From the NCBI RefSeq assembly GCF_048564905.1, contig NC_133006.1, positions 23,962,001 to 24,026,000 on the forward strand: a stretch of 64,000 nucleotides of DNA, in the 5' to 3' direction. Shown in pieces: positions 43,900 to 55,599 of this stretch; within the stretch, counting starts at the first letter, position 1, and every line of letters begins with the position of its first letter. Origin of the DNA: Vicugna pacos. Its lineage: Eukaryota; Chordata; Mammalia; Artiodactyla; Camelidae. The notes below the pieces were generated by a model. That model saw only the letters and a program-made list of their open reading frames with translations. It was not told the DNA's origin and searched no databases. The position numbers and the translations under genes are program-made.

Positions 43900-45220
43900 C
43901 CTTAAATATTAATAATTTAATTCTCTGATGTTTGGAGATTTTCCTAAAAGAAAATTTTCATGTTTGTTAACAAATTCCACTTACAAAATTGAAGAATAGG
44001 CAAGAGGAAAAGACAGCAGAGGGAGGATTCAGTTATATTTTGCTTTTGTGTAGAGTCTTTCTCCATTCCTGCTGCTCTTTCCCTGTCCCTGGGCTAGGGT
44101 GAAGGCTGGTCTCTTGGACTATGAGAGAAATAATGATGTGGAATCATCTTTCTTCATCATCTCCCCAAACCCTTTGATTTCTACTGTCTGTGCCCATCCT
44201 CTCTCTCCAGCCCCTTGCTTTTTCTCTCAGCTAGGGCCCAGTATCTTACCTAGAGCCCACTCCTCAGTGGGAAGGGGGCCATTTTTACCACTGGAGGGCA
44301 GAGGAGGAGAAGAGAGGGCAGGGCCCCAGGCTGTGGGAGAAGGTACAGCAGGAATGAAGGAGGTTAGAGCCAGAAGGACTTCCAAATGAGGGTGAGATGT
44401 GAGTGATCAGTGACTGAGGACATTCTCAGCATCTCCATGTAGAAGGGAAGGGAAGGCCCTTGGGAACAGGGGCTGAGAGCCTTGGCAGGGTCTGGACGAG
44501 ATTCACCCCACCCTCACCCCTGTCCTCTGACAACACTTCACCCCAGGTCACACTGAGGGAGTTCCTCTTTGGGGAGGACCCCTACAGCTATCCAGCTCTG
44601 GTATGCCTTGTCATCCCCAAGTCAGGACCCCCTGAGTCCTGAGTCCGCAGTCAGCTCAGCATGCTGTTGGCAGGGGAGGAGTCTAAGGCTCGGCCTCGGC
44701 CTCTCGGAGTGTGATTGCCTCAGGGTCCTCCTTGTGAATTACAGCAACCCTGGGCAGGAACACTGGATGCAGGAGAGAGACAGCCGGGAGAGCGAGGGTG
44801 GGGCCCCACCTCAGCTTCCACACAGCAGTGCCTTCTCCCTTCCCCAGCCCCAGGACTTCTAAAGAACAGAGCAGGAAAGAGACACCCAGGACCCCACACC
44901 TCTCTGCCAGAAGTCTGTCCATAAGTGTGCCCACCTCCAGTCCCACTGCAGTTTTAGTGCCTGCCCCATGCAGAGATCTAGGTGGGTGCAGAGAGTGATC
45001 CCGCAGTGCTCTTTCTTCAAATATCTGTGCAGCTCAGTTCCTCACCTGCTTCAAGTCTGCTCAGCCATCACCTCCACGAGGCCCAACCTGACTCTCTTTT
45101 AAAGTGCCACCTCTCCCATCACCTTGCATTGATTGTTGACTTTGCATTCATTATTTTTTCTCTGCATCTCATATCATTTTCTCATAGCGTGAAGTTATCT
45201 TTTTCCAAAGATGACCTCAA
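43900..45220. other. Spacer with one exon-like segment
   Basis: No recognised gene. At 44549 a cttcaccccag acceptor-like site precedes 54 bases open in frame (VTLREFLFGEDPYSYPAL) and a gtatgcc donor-like site near 44603. I do not recognise the peptide and there is no partner exon. Confidence 0.35.
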
Positions 45221-45227
45221 TAGCACC

Positions 45228-45690
45228 CCCTCCCAACATGCTCTTTTGCAGTGTGACCTCACCGTCCCCTATCTAGAGGTGGGGCCTAGTTCCCCTCTTT
45301 TTGAATTGATTACTGGCTTTGATGGCTAAACATGAGAAAGGTGACAGTGCATGACTTCTGAGGTTCCTACATAAGTTGCCTTGTGCTTTCTGACTTGTCC
45401 AGTTGAAACACTCCCTCCTGGAACCCAGGTGCTAAGCTGAGAGCAGCCCAGCCACATGGAGAAGCAGGTAGAGGGCGATGTAGGCCACTGGCTTAACAGC
45501 CCTAGTGAGCTCCCAGCCGACAACCAGCACCACCTGCAGCCCCGTGAGGGAGCCCTCTGGAAAGTTCTGAACCAGTAGGGCCTCCAGATGACCGCAGCCC
45601 TAGCCCAGTCACACGGAGCAGAAGAGCTGCCCACTGAGCCCCATCAACCCACAGAATGAGAAGGAATAAAACAGTTGTTTTGGGATAACA
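45228..45690 (+). mobile_element. MLT1-type LTR fossil (ERVL-MaLR)
   Basis: Phrases characteristic of MLT1 LTRs: ttgtccagttgaaacactcc, gcccagccacatggagaagc, gtgagctcccagccgacaac, cccacagaatgagaaggaat and a polyadenylation region, aataaaacagttgttttggg. Ancient (early placental), diverged and broken. Confidence 0.6.
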
Positions 45691-45719
45691 GGAACACATA
45701 ACATATAATTTACCACTAT

Positions 45720-45835
45720 TACGATGTTTATTTATTGTCTTTCCTGTCAGATGGTAAGCATCAGGAGCAAGTATTTTGTCTGTTTTGATTAAATGATCAC
45801 CAGTCCTAGAACAAAGTCCTAGAATAAAGTAACAG
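45720..45835 (+). mobile_element. L2 3'-end fragment
   Basis: tttattgtctttcctgtcag, gtaagcatcaggagcaagta, ttttgtctgttttgattaaa: a diverged L2 3' end next to the MLT1 fossil. Confidence 0.4.
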
Positions 45836-46100
45836 CAAATAGGTGACAATTTTCTTAGGAACTGAACCTTTGTGGTCTTTTTCCTATTTTCCAAGAAGCA
45901 ACAAGCCATCTTTCTTATCACCCCTCCCCTTCTACTTCTTATGTATGCATAATTTCCCTTGCCTTTGAATGAGACTTAAGTGCTGACACAGAAGCACTCA
46001 CTAAATATGTGTAAATGAATAAATAAATGCTGTGACAGATTCCTTAAAGCTGGGTGTGAGGCTAGAAGAGGGGAGGTTAACAGTGTTGGGTTTTGGAGGT

Positions 46101-46290
46101 TGTCTTAGTCAGTTCAGGCGGCCATAACTGAATAACACAGGCTGGGTGGCTTAAACAAGAGAAATTACTGTTCTCACAGTTCTGGAAAGAAGTCCAAGAT
46201 CAAACTGCCTGGAAATTTGGTTTCTGGTGAGGGTTCTCTTTTTGGCTTGTAGATGGCTGCCTTCTCACTGTGTCCTCACATGGCTTTTTG
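46101..46290 (+). mobile_element. MaLR-type LTR fossil, partial
   Basis: gtcttagtcagttcaggcgg, aggctgggtggcttaaacaa, cagttctggaaagaagtcca and gccttctcactgtgtcctca recall a MaLR-type LTR 5' half. Ancient and truncated. The family assignment is tentative. Confidence 0.45.
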
Positions 46291-46890
46291 TCTGGGGAGG
46301 AGCTTGTGTTCAAAGCCCTGTTCTGGTTCTAGGAGCCCCCAGAGGCCCTGGGGAAGTCCTGCTGAGCAGGAGGAGGGACAGCTGGATTGCCTGTCCTCAG
46401 CCCTGTGGCCACACGAGGGCGCCCCCACACCGCTGTCAGATTTTGACTGAGCTGCCTCAAAGGGCCTGGGCTGTGCAAATTGGTCAGAGATGGCTGACCT
46501 GAAGGCTGGGTAGCAATGGGGGAAAGAAGTAGCTTCTGAGCAGCCCTGGATTGCACAGGTGTCAAGGTCAGGGATGGGACAGGGATTGAAGGAGAAGAGA
46601 GTTCAGGAGCCTTGTGCCAACTCTTGAGGTTTCTGTCTCCCCAATGTGACCCCTCTTTCCAGCCCCTTGGTGACAACACCCTGGAAAACTGAAAAGAAAC
46701 ATTTTCTTCTACTCTCTGTTTCTTTTCAGTACTCCTTGATGGAGCAACAGTAACAACATCTGTCTAAGTTTTTCTCAGGAAGGATACATGAGAAATTGGT
46801 AAAATGGTCATCTCTGGCAGAGAATCTGGGTGCCTGGGGTCTGGGTCTGGGGAAAGAGGAAAATTTCCCACTGCAAACTCTTTGGAATAT
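46291..46890. other. Spacer, nothing recognised
   Basis: Unassigned sequence between the MaLR-like remnant and an L1 3' end. ORFs are short and without features. Confidence 0.4.
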
Positions 46891-46894
46891 CTTG

Positions 46895-47100
46895 AATATA
46901 TATATATATATTTATTTATTTAGTTGAAGTATAGTCAGTTTACAACGTGTCAATTTTTGGTGTACAGCATAATGTTTCAGTCATGCATATACATACATAT
47001 ATTCCTTTTCATATTCTTTTTCATTATAGGTTACTACAAGATATTGAATAGTTTCTTGTGCTATACAGAAGAAACTTGTTGTTTATTGAAACAATACATT
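46895..47100 (-). mobile_element. L1 3' end (artiodactyl/camelid type), truncated
   Basis: Antisense L1 3' UTR: gttgaagtatagtcagttta, tttggtgtacagcataatgt, cattataggttactacaaga, cttgtgctatacagaagaaa. Only about 200 bases remain. Confidence 0.8.
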
Positions 47101-47936
47101 TTTGAGGAACTGACAAGGCAAACACATTTGGGCTTAGGGTACTAAATTAGTGAAGTAACTAAATTAGTGAAGTAACATAGCTTTCTCAGCCCTAAATTTC
47201 CTATCTCTGGTGTTAAGGAGATGCCTTCTACCCTTCTGGTACAGGAAGGGTACCTTTGACATGGGATATTTATTTCCTGCTTTCAGGGGAACAAAGGAGG
47301 GTCAGGATGTTTTTCTTGCATTGCTATTTCTTAAGTAACTGTCTATGAAAATTCAATTAACCATCAAGTTAAGAAGAAAAAAGGCGTATTTTATTCCAGC
47401 CAAATAGGATTATAACCCCGGGAAGCAGATTCTCAGAAAGCTCTGAGAACTCTTCTACCTGTTAGAAGTCAAAAGCACAGTCAACTACATTTTCTAGACA
47501 AATGATTGTACATCAAAATGACATTTCCATAAAGTTCACCAGGACACATAGTCCAGGTAGGCATATACAAAGAGAGCAGCAAGTCACCATGACCCGCTAT
47601 AAGCAGAGGAAGACCGTATTCTTTTGAGAGGTTACATTGCTAGTGTCAGAAGAAAGAAAGAAAAAAAAAGATCTTTAAATTTAAGCAGGCACTCCCATAT
47701 TTGAGGCAGTGTAATGAAAATACACACATTGCACATTAGGGAGGGAGGGGGTGCAAACAGGCACAGAGATAATTTTATGTTTAATTTTTTTCTTGTTTTG
47801 CCTTAAAATATAAATTTTATTTCATCATAACGTTAGTTCAAAATAATCAATATGCCAAAAATGTATATATTTTGAGGTGGTATTTTCTGCTCCCCTTCAA
47901 CTCACAAACTCAGGGATATGGAATGAAGACAATTTA
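47101..47936. other. Spacer, nothing recognised
   Basis: A/T-rich sequence. A short direct repeat, ctaaattagtgaagtaa, occurs twice in tandem near 47145. No gene. Confidence 0.45.
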
Positions 47937-47948
47937 AAAATACAACAA

Positions 47949-48072
47949 TGGGGGTGGAGGGTATAGCTTGGTGGTAGTGTGCATGCTCAGCATGCACAAG
48001 GTCCTGGGTTCAATCTCCAGTACCTCCATAAAATTTTTTTTAATTCTTAAAAAATAAAAGGTTAAAAAAATT
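47949..48072 (+). mobile_element. Camelid tRNA-derived SINE
   Basis: ggagggtatagcttggtggt, gcatgctcagcatgcacaag, gtcctgggttcaatctccag, A/T tail. Exact 12-base target duplication aaaatacaacaa at 47937-47948 and 48073-48084. Confidence 0.93.
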
Positions 48073-48649
48073 AAAATACAACAACACAGGGGTCACTGTT
48101 ACACTGGGAAAGTAAGATTTAGGAGATTTGTGAGTCTTCTTGCAGTGCTGTTTAGACAGATTTCTAAACATAATGGCCAAAGTCATTTTACCAGACTAGA
48201 TTTCTGATGTTCGGTGTCATTACGATTGTGCTCCTCCTTGTAGTTAACAAGCATCAAGGAAACTGATCTCTTTGGGAATCTCTATCTGGAGTCTTCAGGC
48301 ACCTCTCCAGGTTGAAAGACAAGGGCGACTTCACTCTGTGGCATCAAGTTCCCTGGGGGCTGAGTCTTCTTCTAGAAGAGTCCAAGGGGAGGGGTGAGAA
48401 GCAGATGGTCCTGGCAGCCTGGACGATTCCGGAAAGAACAGCTCAGGAAAAACTGAGCCTAATCTGGCTATCCCTTCCGGGTTTCCTCAGACAGCCCCTG
48501 GACCAGGACTCAGGGAGACAGTGTGACAGCTCTCGGTGCTGGCGAGGAGGGATCAGGGCAAAGTCCCAGGTCCCCGGCAGGGCGGGGTCTGGGGCGGTGC
48601 TCTCAGGGTCTCACCGAGGACGGGGTCTAGGGTGGGGAAGTTCAGTGTT

Positions 48650-48808
48650 GGGGATTCCCCATCTCTTGAGTGTTTCACTTTCTCTCTCACAACGTGTGTA
48701 GGGCGCTCCTGCCTGGACACTCATGACACAGCCCCAATTCTCACTCCCACTGGGTGTCCTGTTTCTAGATAAGCCAATCAGTGTTACCTCAGTTCTCTGT
48801 CACAAAGT
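48650..48808 (+). promoter_or_regulatory. MHC class I promoter (Enhancer A, ISRE, SXY, CCAAT)
   Basis: In class I order: kappaB ggggattcccc (48650-48660), ISRE-like agtgtttcactttct (about 48669-48683), an X2-like ctcatgacac near 48720, a Y-box position reading ccactggg where classical class I genes have ATTGG, then a normal CCAAT box (agccaatcagtg, near 48773). NF-kappaB and IRF induction is therefore expected. NLRC5/SXY-driven expression may be weaker because the Y-box NF-Y core is altered. Motifs are seen; the consequences are inferred. Confidence 0.85.
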
Positions 48809-48876
48809 CCGTATGGACGCCCCACCCCCCTCAACTTCCCCACTCAGGATCTCCTCGGATTCCGAGCAGGCGGGTC

Positions 48877-51800
48877 ATGACGGCCAGAACTCTCCTCCTG
48901 CTGCTCTCGGGGGCCCTGGCCCTGACCGAGACCTGGGCGGGTGAGCGCGGGGTCGGGAGGGAACGGCCTCTTCTGGGGAGGAGCGAGGGGGCGGCCCGGT
49001 GGGGGCGCAGGACCCCTGGGGAAGGCGCGTCTCCACAGCTCTGCCCCAGCATCCACCTCGACCCCGCCCTGTCTCTATCCTCCCCTGTCCCTTCCTGTTT
49101 CCCACAGAATCCTCTCACCCATTCAGGTCTCGTGCCGCCCCTTTTCCGTGTTGCGAGCCCCTCGCCCCGTCCGCCCTCCTGGCCCCACCACCTGGGACCC
49201 AGAGACCCCCGCCAGGAGGAGGGTCGAATCTCAACCCCTCCCCGCCCCCAGGCCCCCACTCCCTGAGGTATCTCTACACCGCCATGTCCCGGCCGGGCAT
49301 CGGGGAGCCCCGTTTCATCTCCGTCGGCTACGTAGACGACACGCAGTTCGTTCGGTTCGACAGCGACGCCGCGAATCCGAGGATGCAGCCGAAGGCGCGG
49401 TGGGCGGAGCAGGAGGGGCCGGAGTATTGGGAAGAGAACACACAGAATGTCAAAGTTTCTGCACAGACGTTCCGACTGGGCCTGAACATCCTGCGCGGCT
49501 ACTACAACCAGAGCGAGGCCGGTGAGCAATGCGGAACCAGGTCAAGGTCAGGATCCTGCTCCCCCAGTGTGGCCCCGAGTTTCCGGGTCCAAGCCTCATC
49601 CCGGGGTCCGCCTATCTGCCCAGTGTTCCGATAAGAGCCCGCGAGGTTTCTTTTGGGTTAGTTTTCCCTTTATTCTGAAAAGGCTCTGACCAGTCACAGC
49701 CGGGAGACTTCCTTAGGGGGCGGGGCCAAGTGGGCGGGACTAATTTCAGTGGCTGGGTCAGGGTCTCACACCTACCAGTGGTTTTGTGGATGCGATGCTG
49801 CGCTGGACGGGCGCCTCCTCCGCGGATACAATCAGTTCGCCTACGATGGCGATGATTACATCGCCCTGAACCAGGATCTTCTTTCATGGACCGCGGCGGA
49901 CACGGCGGCTCAGATCACCCAACGCAAGTGGGAGGCGGCCGGTGAGGCAGAGAAGAACAGAGCCTACCTGGACGGGGCATGTGTGGAGGAACTCCTAAGA
50001 TTCCTGGAGAACGGCAAGGAGATGCTGCAGCGCGCAGGTACCAGGGGACGCAGGTGCCTACTGGATCTCTCGTCTGGCTAGGACTGTTGTCCCTGTGCTG
50101 GGGAGGAAAACGGGATCGACGCCAGAATACCGCCTCTCCTATTCATGGGGAGATGTAGGAATCCAGACCAAGTGCTCAGACTGGGTACCAAAGAGTGCCT
50201 CGCGCTTCTCTGTAGACAGTTAAGGGATCTATCTGTTCTGGGGATGGAGGGGAAGATTATCTCTGAAACAACTTACCAGCGGTTTCTTTGACTCTGGCAG
50301 TGGCTCTGGGAACCTTGGGGAACTCTCTCAAGCCTTGTTCTCTGTCCTACACTCAGGGTGTTGGAGATCTGACTCCAGCTTTTCAGAGTCTCTGGGCCTC
50401 CCCTCAATCCAGGACCAGAAATTCCTTTTCTTGGCCTCAGAGACCTGCCTCCCATCCTGGGCTATCTCACTCATTCCAGAAATTTCTGAAGAATAAGAAA
50501 TTATCCCAGATGCCTGTGTCCAGGCTGGTGTCTGGGTTGCACTTCCTTCCCACACCCCAGTTGTTCTCTCTATTCTCACAACGGTCACATGAGCCCTGCT
50601 TCATGTGGCCCATGGGAGTTACTACAAAGTTCCTAAATTCCCTCACCTTTCTCCTCAGACCCTCCAAAAACACATGTGACCCACCACCCCATCTCTGACC
50701 ATAAGGTCACCCTGAAGTGCTGGGCCCTGGGCTTCTACCCTGCGGAGATCTCACTGACCTGGCAGCGTGATGGGGAGGACCAGACCCAGGACATGGAGCT
50801 CGTGGAGACCAGGCCTGCGGGGGACGGGACCTTCCAGAAGTGGGTGGCCCTGGTGGTGTCTCCTGGAGAGGAGCAGAGATACTCGTGCCACGTGCAGCAC
50901 GAGGGGCTTCAGGAGCCCCTCACCCTGAAATGGGGTGAGGAGGGAGACGGGGGTGGACCTTCTTCTCAGGTATAGCGGAAGCCCTTCTGAAGACCTTCAA
51001 CAAGGTCGGGACTCAAGCCTGAGGTTGGGCCCCTTCCCTTCTCTTTGCAGAGCCACCTCCTCAGCCCACCGTCCCCATCATGGGCATCATTGTTGGCCTG
51101 GTTCTCTTTGTGGTCATTGGAGCTGTGGTGGCGGGATTTGTGATCTGGAGGAAGAGGCGCTCAGGTACATAAGGAAGGGGAGCTGAGCTTTCTAGTCTCA
51201 CTTCGGGGGTGATTCAAGCCCAGGTAGATGTTTGCCTGCCTCGTTAATGGGAAGTACCATCCCCACACATGTGCTTTCCCAGTGTGGGTCCCTATCTGCT
51301 AACATTCCTTACTAAAGCATATATGAAAATGAAGGACACATTATTCACTGTGATGAATCTCGTGATGGAGACCTGATTCCCAGCAGTCTCAAAATAGAGG
51401 GAAAGGTTGATGCTGAGGACAGACCTCCAGGAGGGCAGTTGGTCCAGTCACCAAACATGTACTTTCCTTATGTTTCCTGATCCTGTCTTGGATTTGAGAT
51501 CACAGTTCTGGAAACTACTCTGGGGGCCAGGACCAGGGCATTCCTTAAGACCTCATGACCCTGCTTCTTCCCTGGCCTCTCACATGATGTTTTCTTCCTA
51601 CAGGTGAAAAAGGAGGGAGCTATGCTCAGGCTGCAAGTAAGTATGGAGTGAGTGTGGCTCCTGAGACCCTTGTGATGGTGGAGCCGAGAGGCCATGGGGG
51701 GACCTCACCCCCTCAGAGTTCCTTCTCTAGTTTCTCTCCTGTGGGTTCTGACCACGTCCTGGTTTTGTTCTCCCCCAGGCAGTGACAGTGCCCAGGGCTC

Positions 51801-51995
51801 TGATGTGTCTCTCACGGATCCCAGAGGTGAGACACTGGGGGCCCTAGACTGGGAGAGGGGTTGGGGCAGAGGGGATACTGTGGGTGTGGGGATTCTCAGA
51901 GTGGGACATTTTGAGCATGTGGAGGGCTGTTGAGAATGTCAGCACTTCCATGACTGACCTGAATCGGTTCCTGATTCTTTTCTTTCACAGTGTGA
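48877..51995 (+). CDS. MHC class I heavy chain, complete
   Basis: Exons: 48877-48940, 49252-49521 (270 nt, alpha1), 49762-50037 (276, alpha2), 50659-50934 (276, alpha3), 51051-51164 (TM), 51604-51636, 51779-51826 and 51991-51995; 1086 nt, 361 residues, all standard class I sizes with GT-AG junctions. Seen: leader [18 protein letters not shown]; alpha1 [16 protein letters not shown] with Y7, Y59, Y84 and sequon N86-QS; Cys101-Cys164; T143, K146, W147, Y159; alpha3 [37 protein letters not shown]; tail [18 protein letters not shown]. It should bind beta2-microglobulin and present peptide. Odd: the usual ATG three codons upstream is AGG, C99 sits in the groove floor, E167 replaces W, and F171 replaces Y. 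It could be classical or non-classical; I cannot match it to a named camelid locus. Confidence 0.95.
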
Positions 51996-52286
51996 GACAG
52001 CTGCCTTGTGAGGGACTGACTGATACACGATGTGTTCACTTTGTGACTTCAGATCCCCTGACTCCTGTTTCTGCAGCTGCACCTGAATGTGTCTGTGCTC
52101 CTATTAGCACAATGTGAGGAGGTGGGGAGACTGGCCCACCCCTGCCCCCCACACCCCTCCCCACCCTGACCTGTGTTCTCTTCCCTGGTTGACTTTCCTT
52201 TTCCAGCAGAGGTGGGGCTGGGCCGTCTCCATCCCTGTCTTAACTTTGTGCTGCATTTTATAATAATGTCTTACTTTCCTAATGAA

Positions 52287-52292
52287 AATAAA
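52287..52292 (+). terminator. Class I gene polyadenylation signal
   Basis: AATAAA about 290 bases after the stop, in the 3' UTR (cctaatgaaaataaatctgg), at the position usual for class I genes. Confidence 0.8.
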
Positions 52293-52329
52293 TCTGGATG
52301 TGAATTTGTTTTTTTTAAATGGTGCCATG

Positions 52330-53165
52330 ATTTGTTGATGGGATAATAAAGGTGAGGATTCCTAAAGTTTGAGAGAGGAAATGAATGTGCTGAAAACCTT
52401 CCAGAAGCCACATGTTTGCTCTGCTGACTCTGTTGCAGGTGGGGCAGGAGGAGGCTATGAGGAGCCGAGTGTCGAAAGGGCCTGTGCCCAGTCAGTACTC
52501 AGTCCATTGTGGGCTTTGAAGTGGTTACTGCTGGGGTGGGTCATCTTTGCTGTTCGTGTGTCCTTGTCCCTTCAGTAGAACGTTGTCCCACCAGGACCTG
52601 TGACCACAGGGGCTGACATTACCTGGACCTTATTTGTCTCTAGGACCGTGGCCAGTGAAGGCTTTATGTGGCCAGGTTAGCCTAGCCTTAGCCCCCACCT
52701 TTTGAGTGTTTATTTGTTGTTTCTTTGTTTCTATAGAGGTTGTTGCCTTGATTTGTGTATCATTCTCCTCCTGTTGTCCCCCATCTCTGACAGCTGGAGG
52801 AGTCGTTTTGCCTGTCATTGTCCCCACAAAGCCCAAGGCTGTGTATCTGCACATAGGAGACTCTGTGGTATCCAGAGATGAATTTTCAGATTCATCCAGC
52901 TCTTGCCCTCCTTCTAGGGTTTGATTGTTCTTTCCATACTTCCCCGAGCCTCCTCAAAGGAACCAGATTCTGGTATTAGCAGAAAGGAGGGAAACCATAA
53001 TTTCTCATCTTAGGTAAGTTCCTGTTGGGGTTCTGCTCTGCTTGCCCAGCCACTCTCCCTGCCCTTAGCTCTAGTAATCCTAGTGCTCCAATCTAAATGC
53101 ATGGATTTATACAGCAGAGTCTAATTTAGGTTTATATTTAGTTGGAAAATAGGACCCATAAGTCA
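52330..53165. other. Class I 3' flank, no gene seen
   Basis: Sequence typical of the region just after class I genes (gatgggataataaaggtgag). Short ORFs only. Confidence 0.5.
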
Positions 53166-53174
53166 AGGATCATT

Positions 53175-53337
53175 TTTTTTAACTACTTCATTTATTTAGA
53201 TTTTGTGTGTATGGAAGAGGAGGTAATTTAGGTTTATTTATTTATTTTTTAGCAGAAGTACTGGGGATTGAACCTGGGACCTCCTGCATGGATAACATGC
53301 ACTCTTCCACTGAGATATACCTCCCCCAGGATCATTG
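53175..53337 (-). mobile_element. Camelid tRNA-derived SINE
   Basis: Antisense copy: aatttaggtttatttattta tail, gtactggggattgaacctgg, tgcactcttccactgagata. Target duplication aggatcatt at 53166-53174 and 53338-53346. Confidence 0.92.
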
Positions 53338-53539
53338 TTTTCTGAAAAGAAAACTGTAATTGTGTGATGTAGTGTAAGGAGGGTTAGTTGTGGGGAAGGG
53401 GAGAGCAGCACTTATGAGAAAAGTTCAAATGCAATTGATGTCAATGTGAGTAGATGTTGTGCTGTAGCTGCTACAAACCAACATTTGGCCTGAGGTTACA
53501 TTAATAAAGATATTATCTTTAGAATAGGGAGATGCTTTA

Positions 53540-54740
53540 CATTGACCATTCATTCAACTGATATCAGTTGTATGCCAGTTAGATGAGTGAGATTTTGCAT
53601 CTGGGAAACATCATTGAAGTCAGAACAGAAAAATTGCTGGCCTTGTGGAGCATATATTCTATTGGGAAGAGACAGACTACATACTATCAGCATAGTAAAT
53701 GAGGAAAGTGTTCTGTTACAAAGGGATAAGTGCTAAGGAAAAGATGCAGGGGGAAGGCAATCCAGAGTGTGGGGACGGGGGTGGGGGGACAAGGGAGGTG
53801 GCTATTTTACTAGAGTGATCAGTGTGGGTCCCACTGGAAGGTGACCTTGAGGAAAGATTTAAAGGACATGAGGAATCATCCCTGAGGATGTCTGGGGGCA
53901 GTTCTTTCCAGGCAGGGAGAACCTCCAGGCAAGTGCTTCAGGGCAGAAGCACATCTGTGCGTTGTGCGCAAAGTGAGGAGGCCAATATGACTGGAGCAGA
54001 GATAAATTGAGAGGCGGTCAGAGGTATGGCCAGATCATGTAGGCCTGGAAGATATTAGAAAGGTTTTGACTTTTGCTCCAAGTGAGATGGGAGTTTTAAG
54101 ACAGTTTTAAGAAGAGGGACATGGTATGACTTCTCCTTTAAAAGGATCACTTTGCTGTGCTGAGAACAGAATTGTGAGGCAAGGGGTGAGTGGGGCAGTA
54201 GGGAAAGCAGTGGGGAACTAGTTCAGTGTCTAGACTGGAGATGTCCATTGTTTCGACTGATGTGTGAGCAGTAGATACAGTGGGACGTGACTGGATTCTG
54301 GATACGTTCTGAAGATGGACTTTACAGCATTTCCTAAAGGATTAAATCTGGCGTATGAGAAAGAGGAGTCACGGAGGACATCCTTAATTTTGGACTATGG
54401 AAGTAGAAAGATGGAATTACTGTCAGCAGAGATATGGAAGACAAAAGGGCATATTTTTTGAGGGAGAGTGCATTATGAATATTTGGTTTAAGAAATGTTG
54501 GAGCTGAGATTTTATCAGAAATATAAGTCAGGTATTTGGATTGGCAGTTGAACAGATGAGTCTGGAGTTTAAGAGAAATGTCTGGTCTGGGGAAACAGAT
54601 TTGGGGGATGATGCCATAGAAATGATATTTAAAGCCTTGAGAGCTGATGAGGCCACCAAGGAAGGCAGTGATGGCTGTAGAAGAGGAAGGAACAGAACTG
54701 AACCCTGGACCCTCCCCACCACCAACGCTGTGGGATCTGA
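53540..54740 (-). mobile_element. L2 LINE fragment, about 1.2 kb (antisense)
   Basis: Antisense L2 landmarks in order: ggtgaccttgaggaaagatt, tatgactggagcagagataa, gccagatcatgtaggcctgg, gggacatggtatgacttctc, gactggattctggatacgtt, gtttaagagaaatgtctggt, atatttaaagccttgagagc. An ancient mammalian copy; the open frames within are LINE remnants. Confidence 0.65.
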
Positions 54741-54859
54741 TCAGACCACACATCTGAGCAGACTCCACCGTTCTGGCTCCGGGTCTACAAGGCACGAAGA
54801 TCCTGGAGTCCCAGTCTTTCCTTTGTACAGGAAACCCCTGGACATATTTTTAAGATTCA

Positions 54860-55080
54860 GAAAGTCTGGAGTCGAGTCTGAGATTCTAGATTCACAAGGG
54901 TGGTGCTGATGCTGCTGGTCTTCAGATCACACATGTGATAGCAGTAACATAGACCAGGATTCCCATGTGGCTGGACATCAGCCTCACAGGAAGGGCTTGT
55001 GAAATAAGCAATTCCTTGGTCTTGTGCCGAATACTCTGAGAAGGGGGTTCTGCGGAGAGGCCCGAGCATTTTGGAAAAAG
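54860..55080. mobile_element. Possible MER20-like remnant
   Basis: gattctagattcacaagggt and ggtgctgatgctgctggtct resemble one half of MER20. The neighbouring text is not clear. Confidence 0.35.
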
Positions 55081-55474
55081 CAGCACAAACAATCCTGGTG
55101 CTCAGCCAGTTGGGAACCATCGAGGTTAGGGATAGAGAATGCCCAGAAAGGGGTCTTAAATCCACATTTAAAGGATTTTTTTCTTTTTCTTTCAGAAGGA
55201 AAAGGGAGTAGCTATATCGTCAATTATGAGATGTGACGTTGGGATATACACGTAGTTCTCTCTACCATGGGGCATAGTCAGGTGGAAGATTTAGGAAGTG
55301 GTTTATAATTCAGTATAATGAAAAACTCTGAATTCTTGCTCTTTGAAATTATTCTCCAGAATGAGTTCTCATTCACTCTTGGAGCAAACAATAGAATCTA
55401 AAATTTTTCTAATGTAAGCATAAAGTACTATATGTATGTGGGGGGTATGTATATCTGATATGGGGCATAAAATT

Positions 55475-55592
55475 ATTTATTTTTATTTTAAAAAATAATT
55501 TTTTTTCCTTTAACAGAGGCACTGGGGATTGAACTCAGGACATCATACACGCCAGGCATACACTCCACCTTTGAGCTATATCCCCCACCCAG
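55475..55592 (-). mobile_element. Camelid tRNA-derived SINE
   Basis: Antisense copy: T-rich tail, aggcactggggattgaactc, gcatacactccacctttgag, ctatatcccccacccag. More diverged than the others, so an older copy. Confidence 0.88.
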
Positions 55593-55599
55593 CCTCATA

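Noticed and set aside
48831-49529. A 232-codon minus-strand frame over class I exons 1-2
   Set aside because: It is the antisense shadow of GC-rich alpha1 coding sequence; no promoter or splice evidence.
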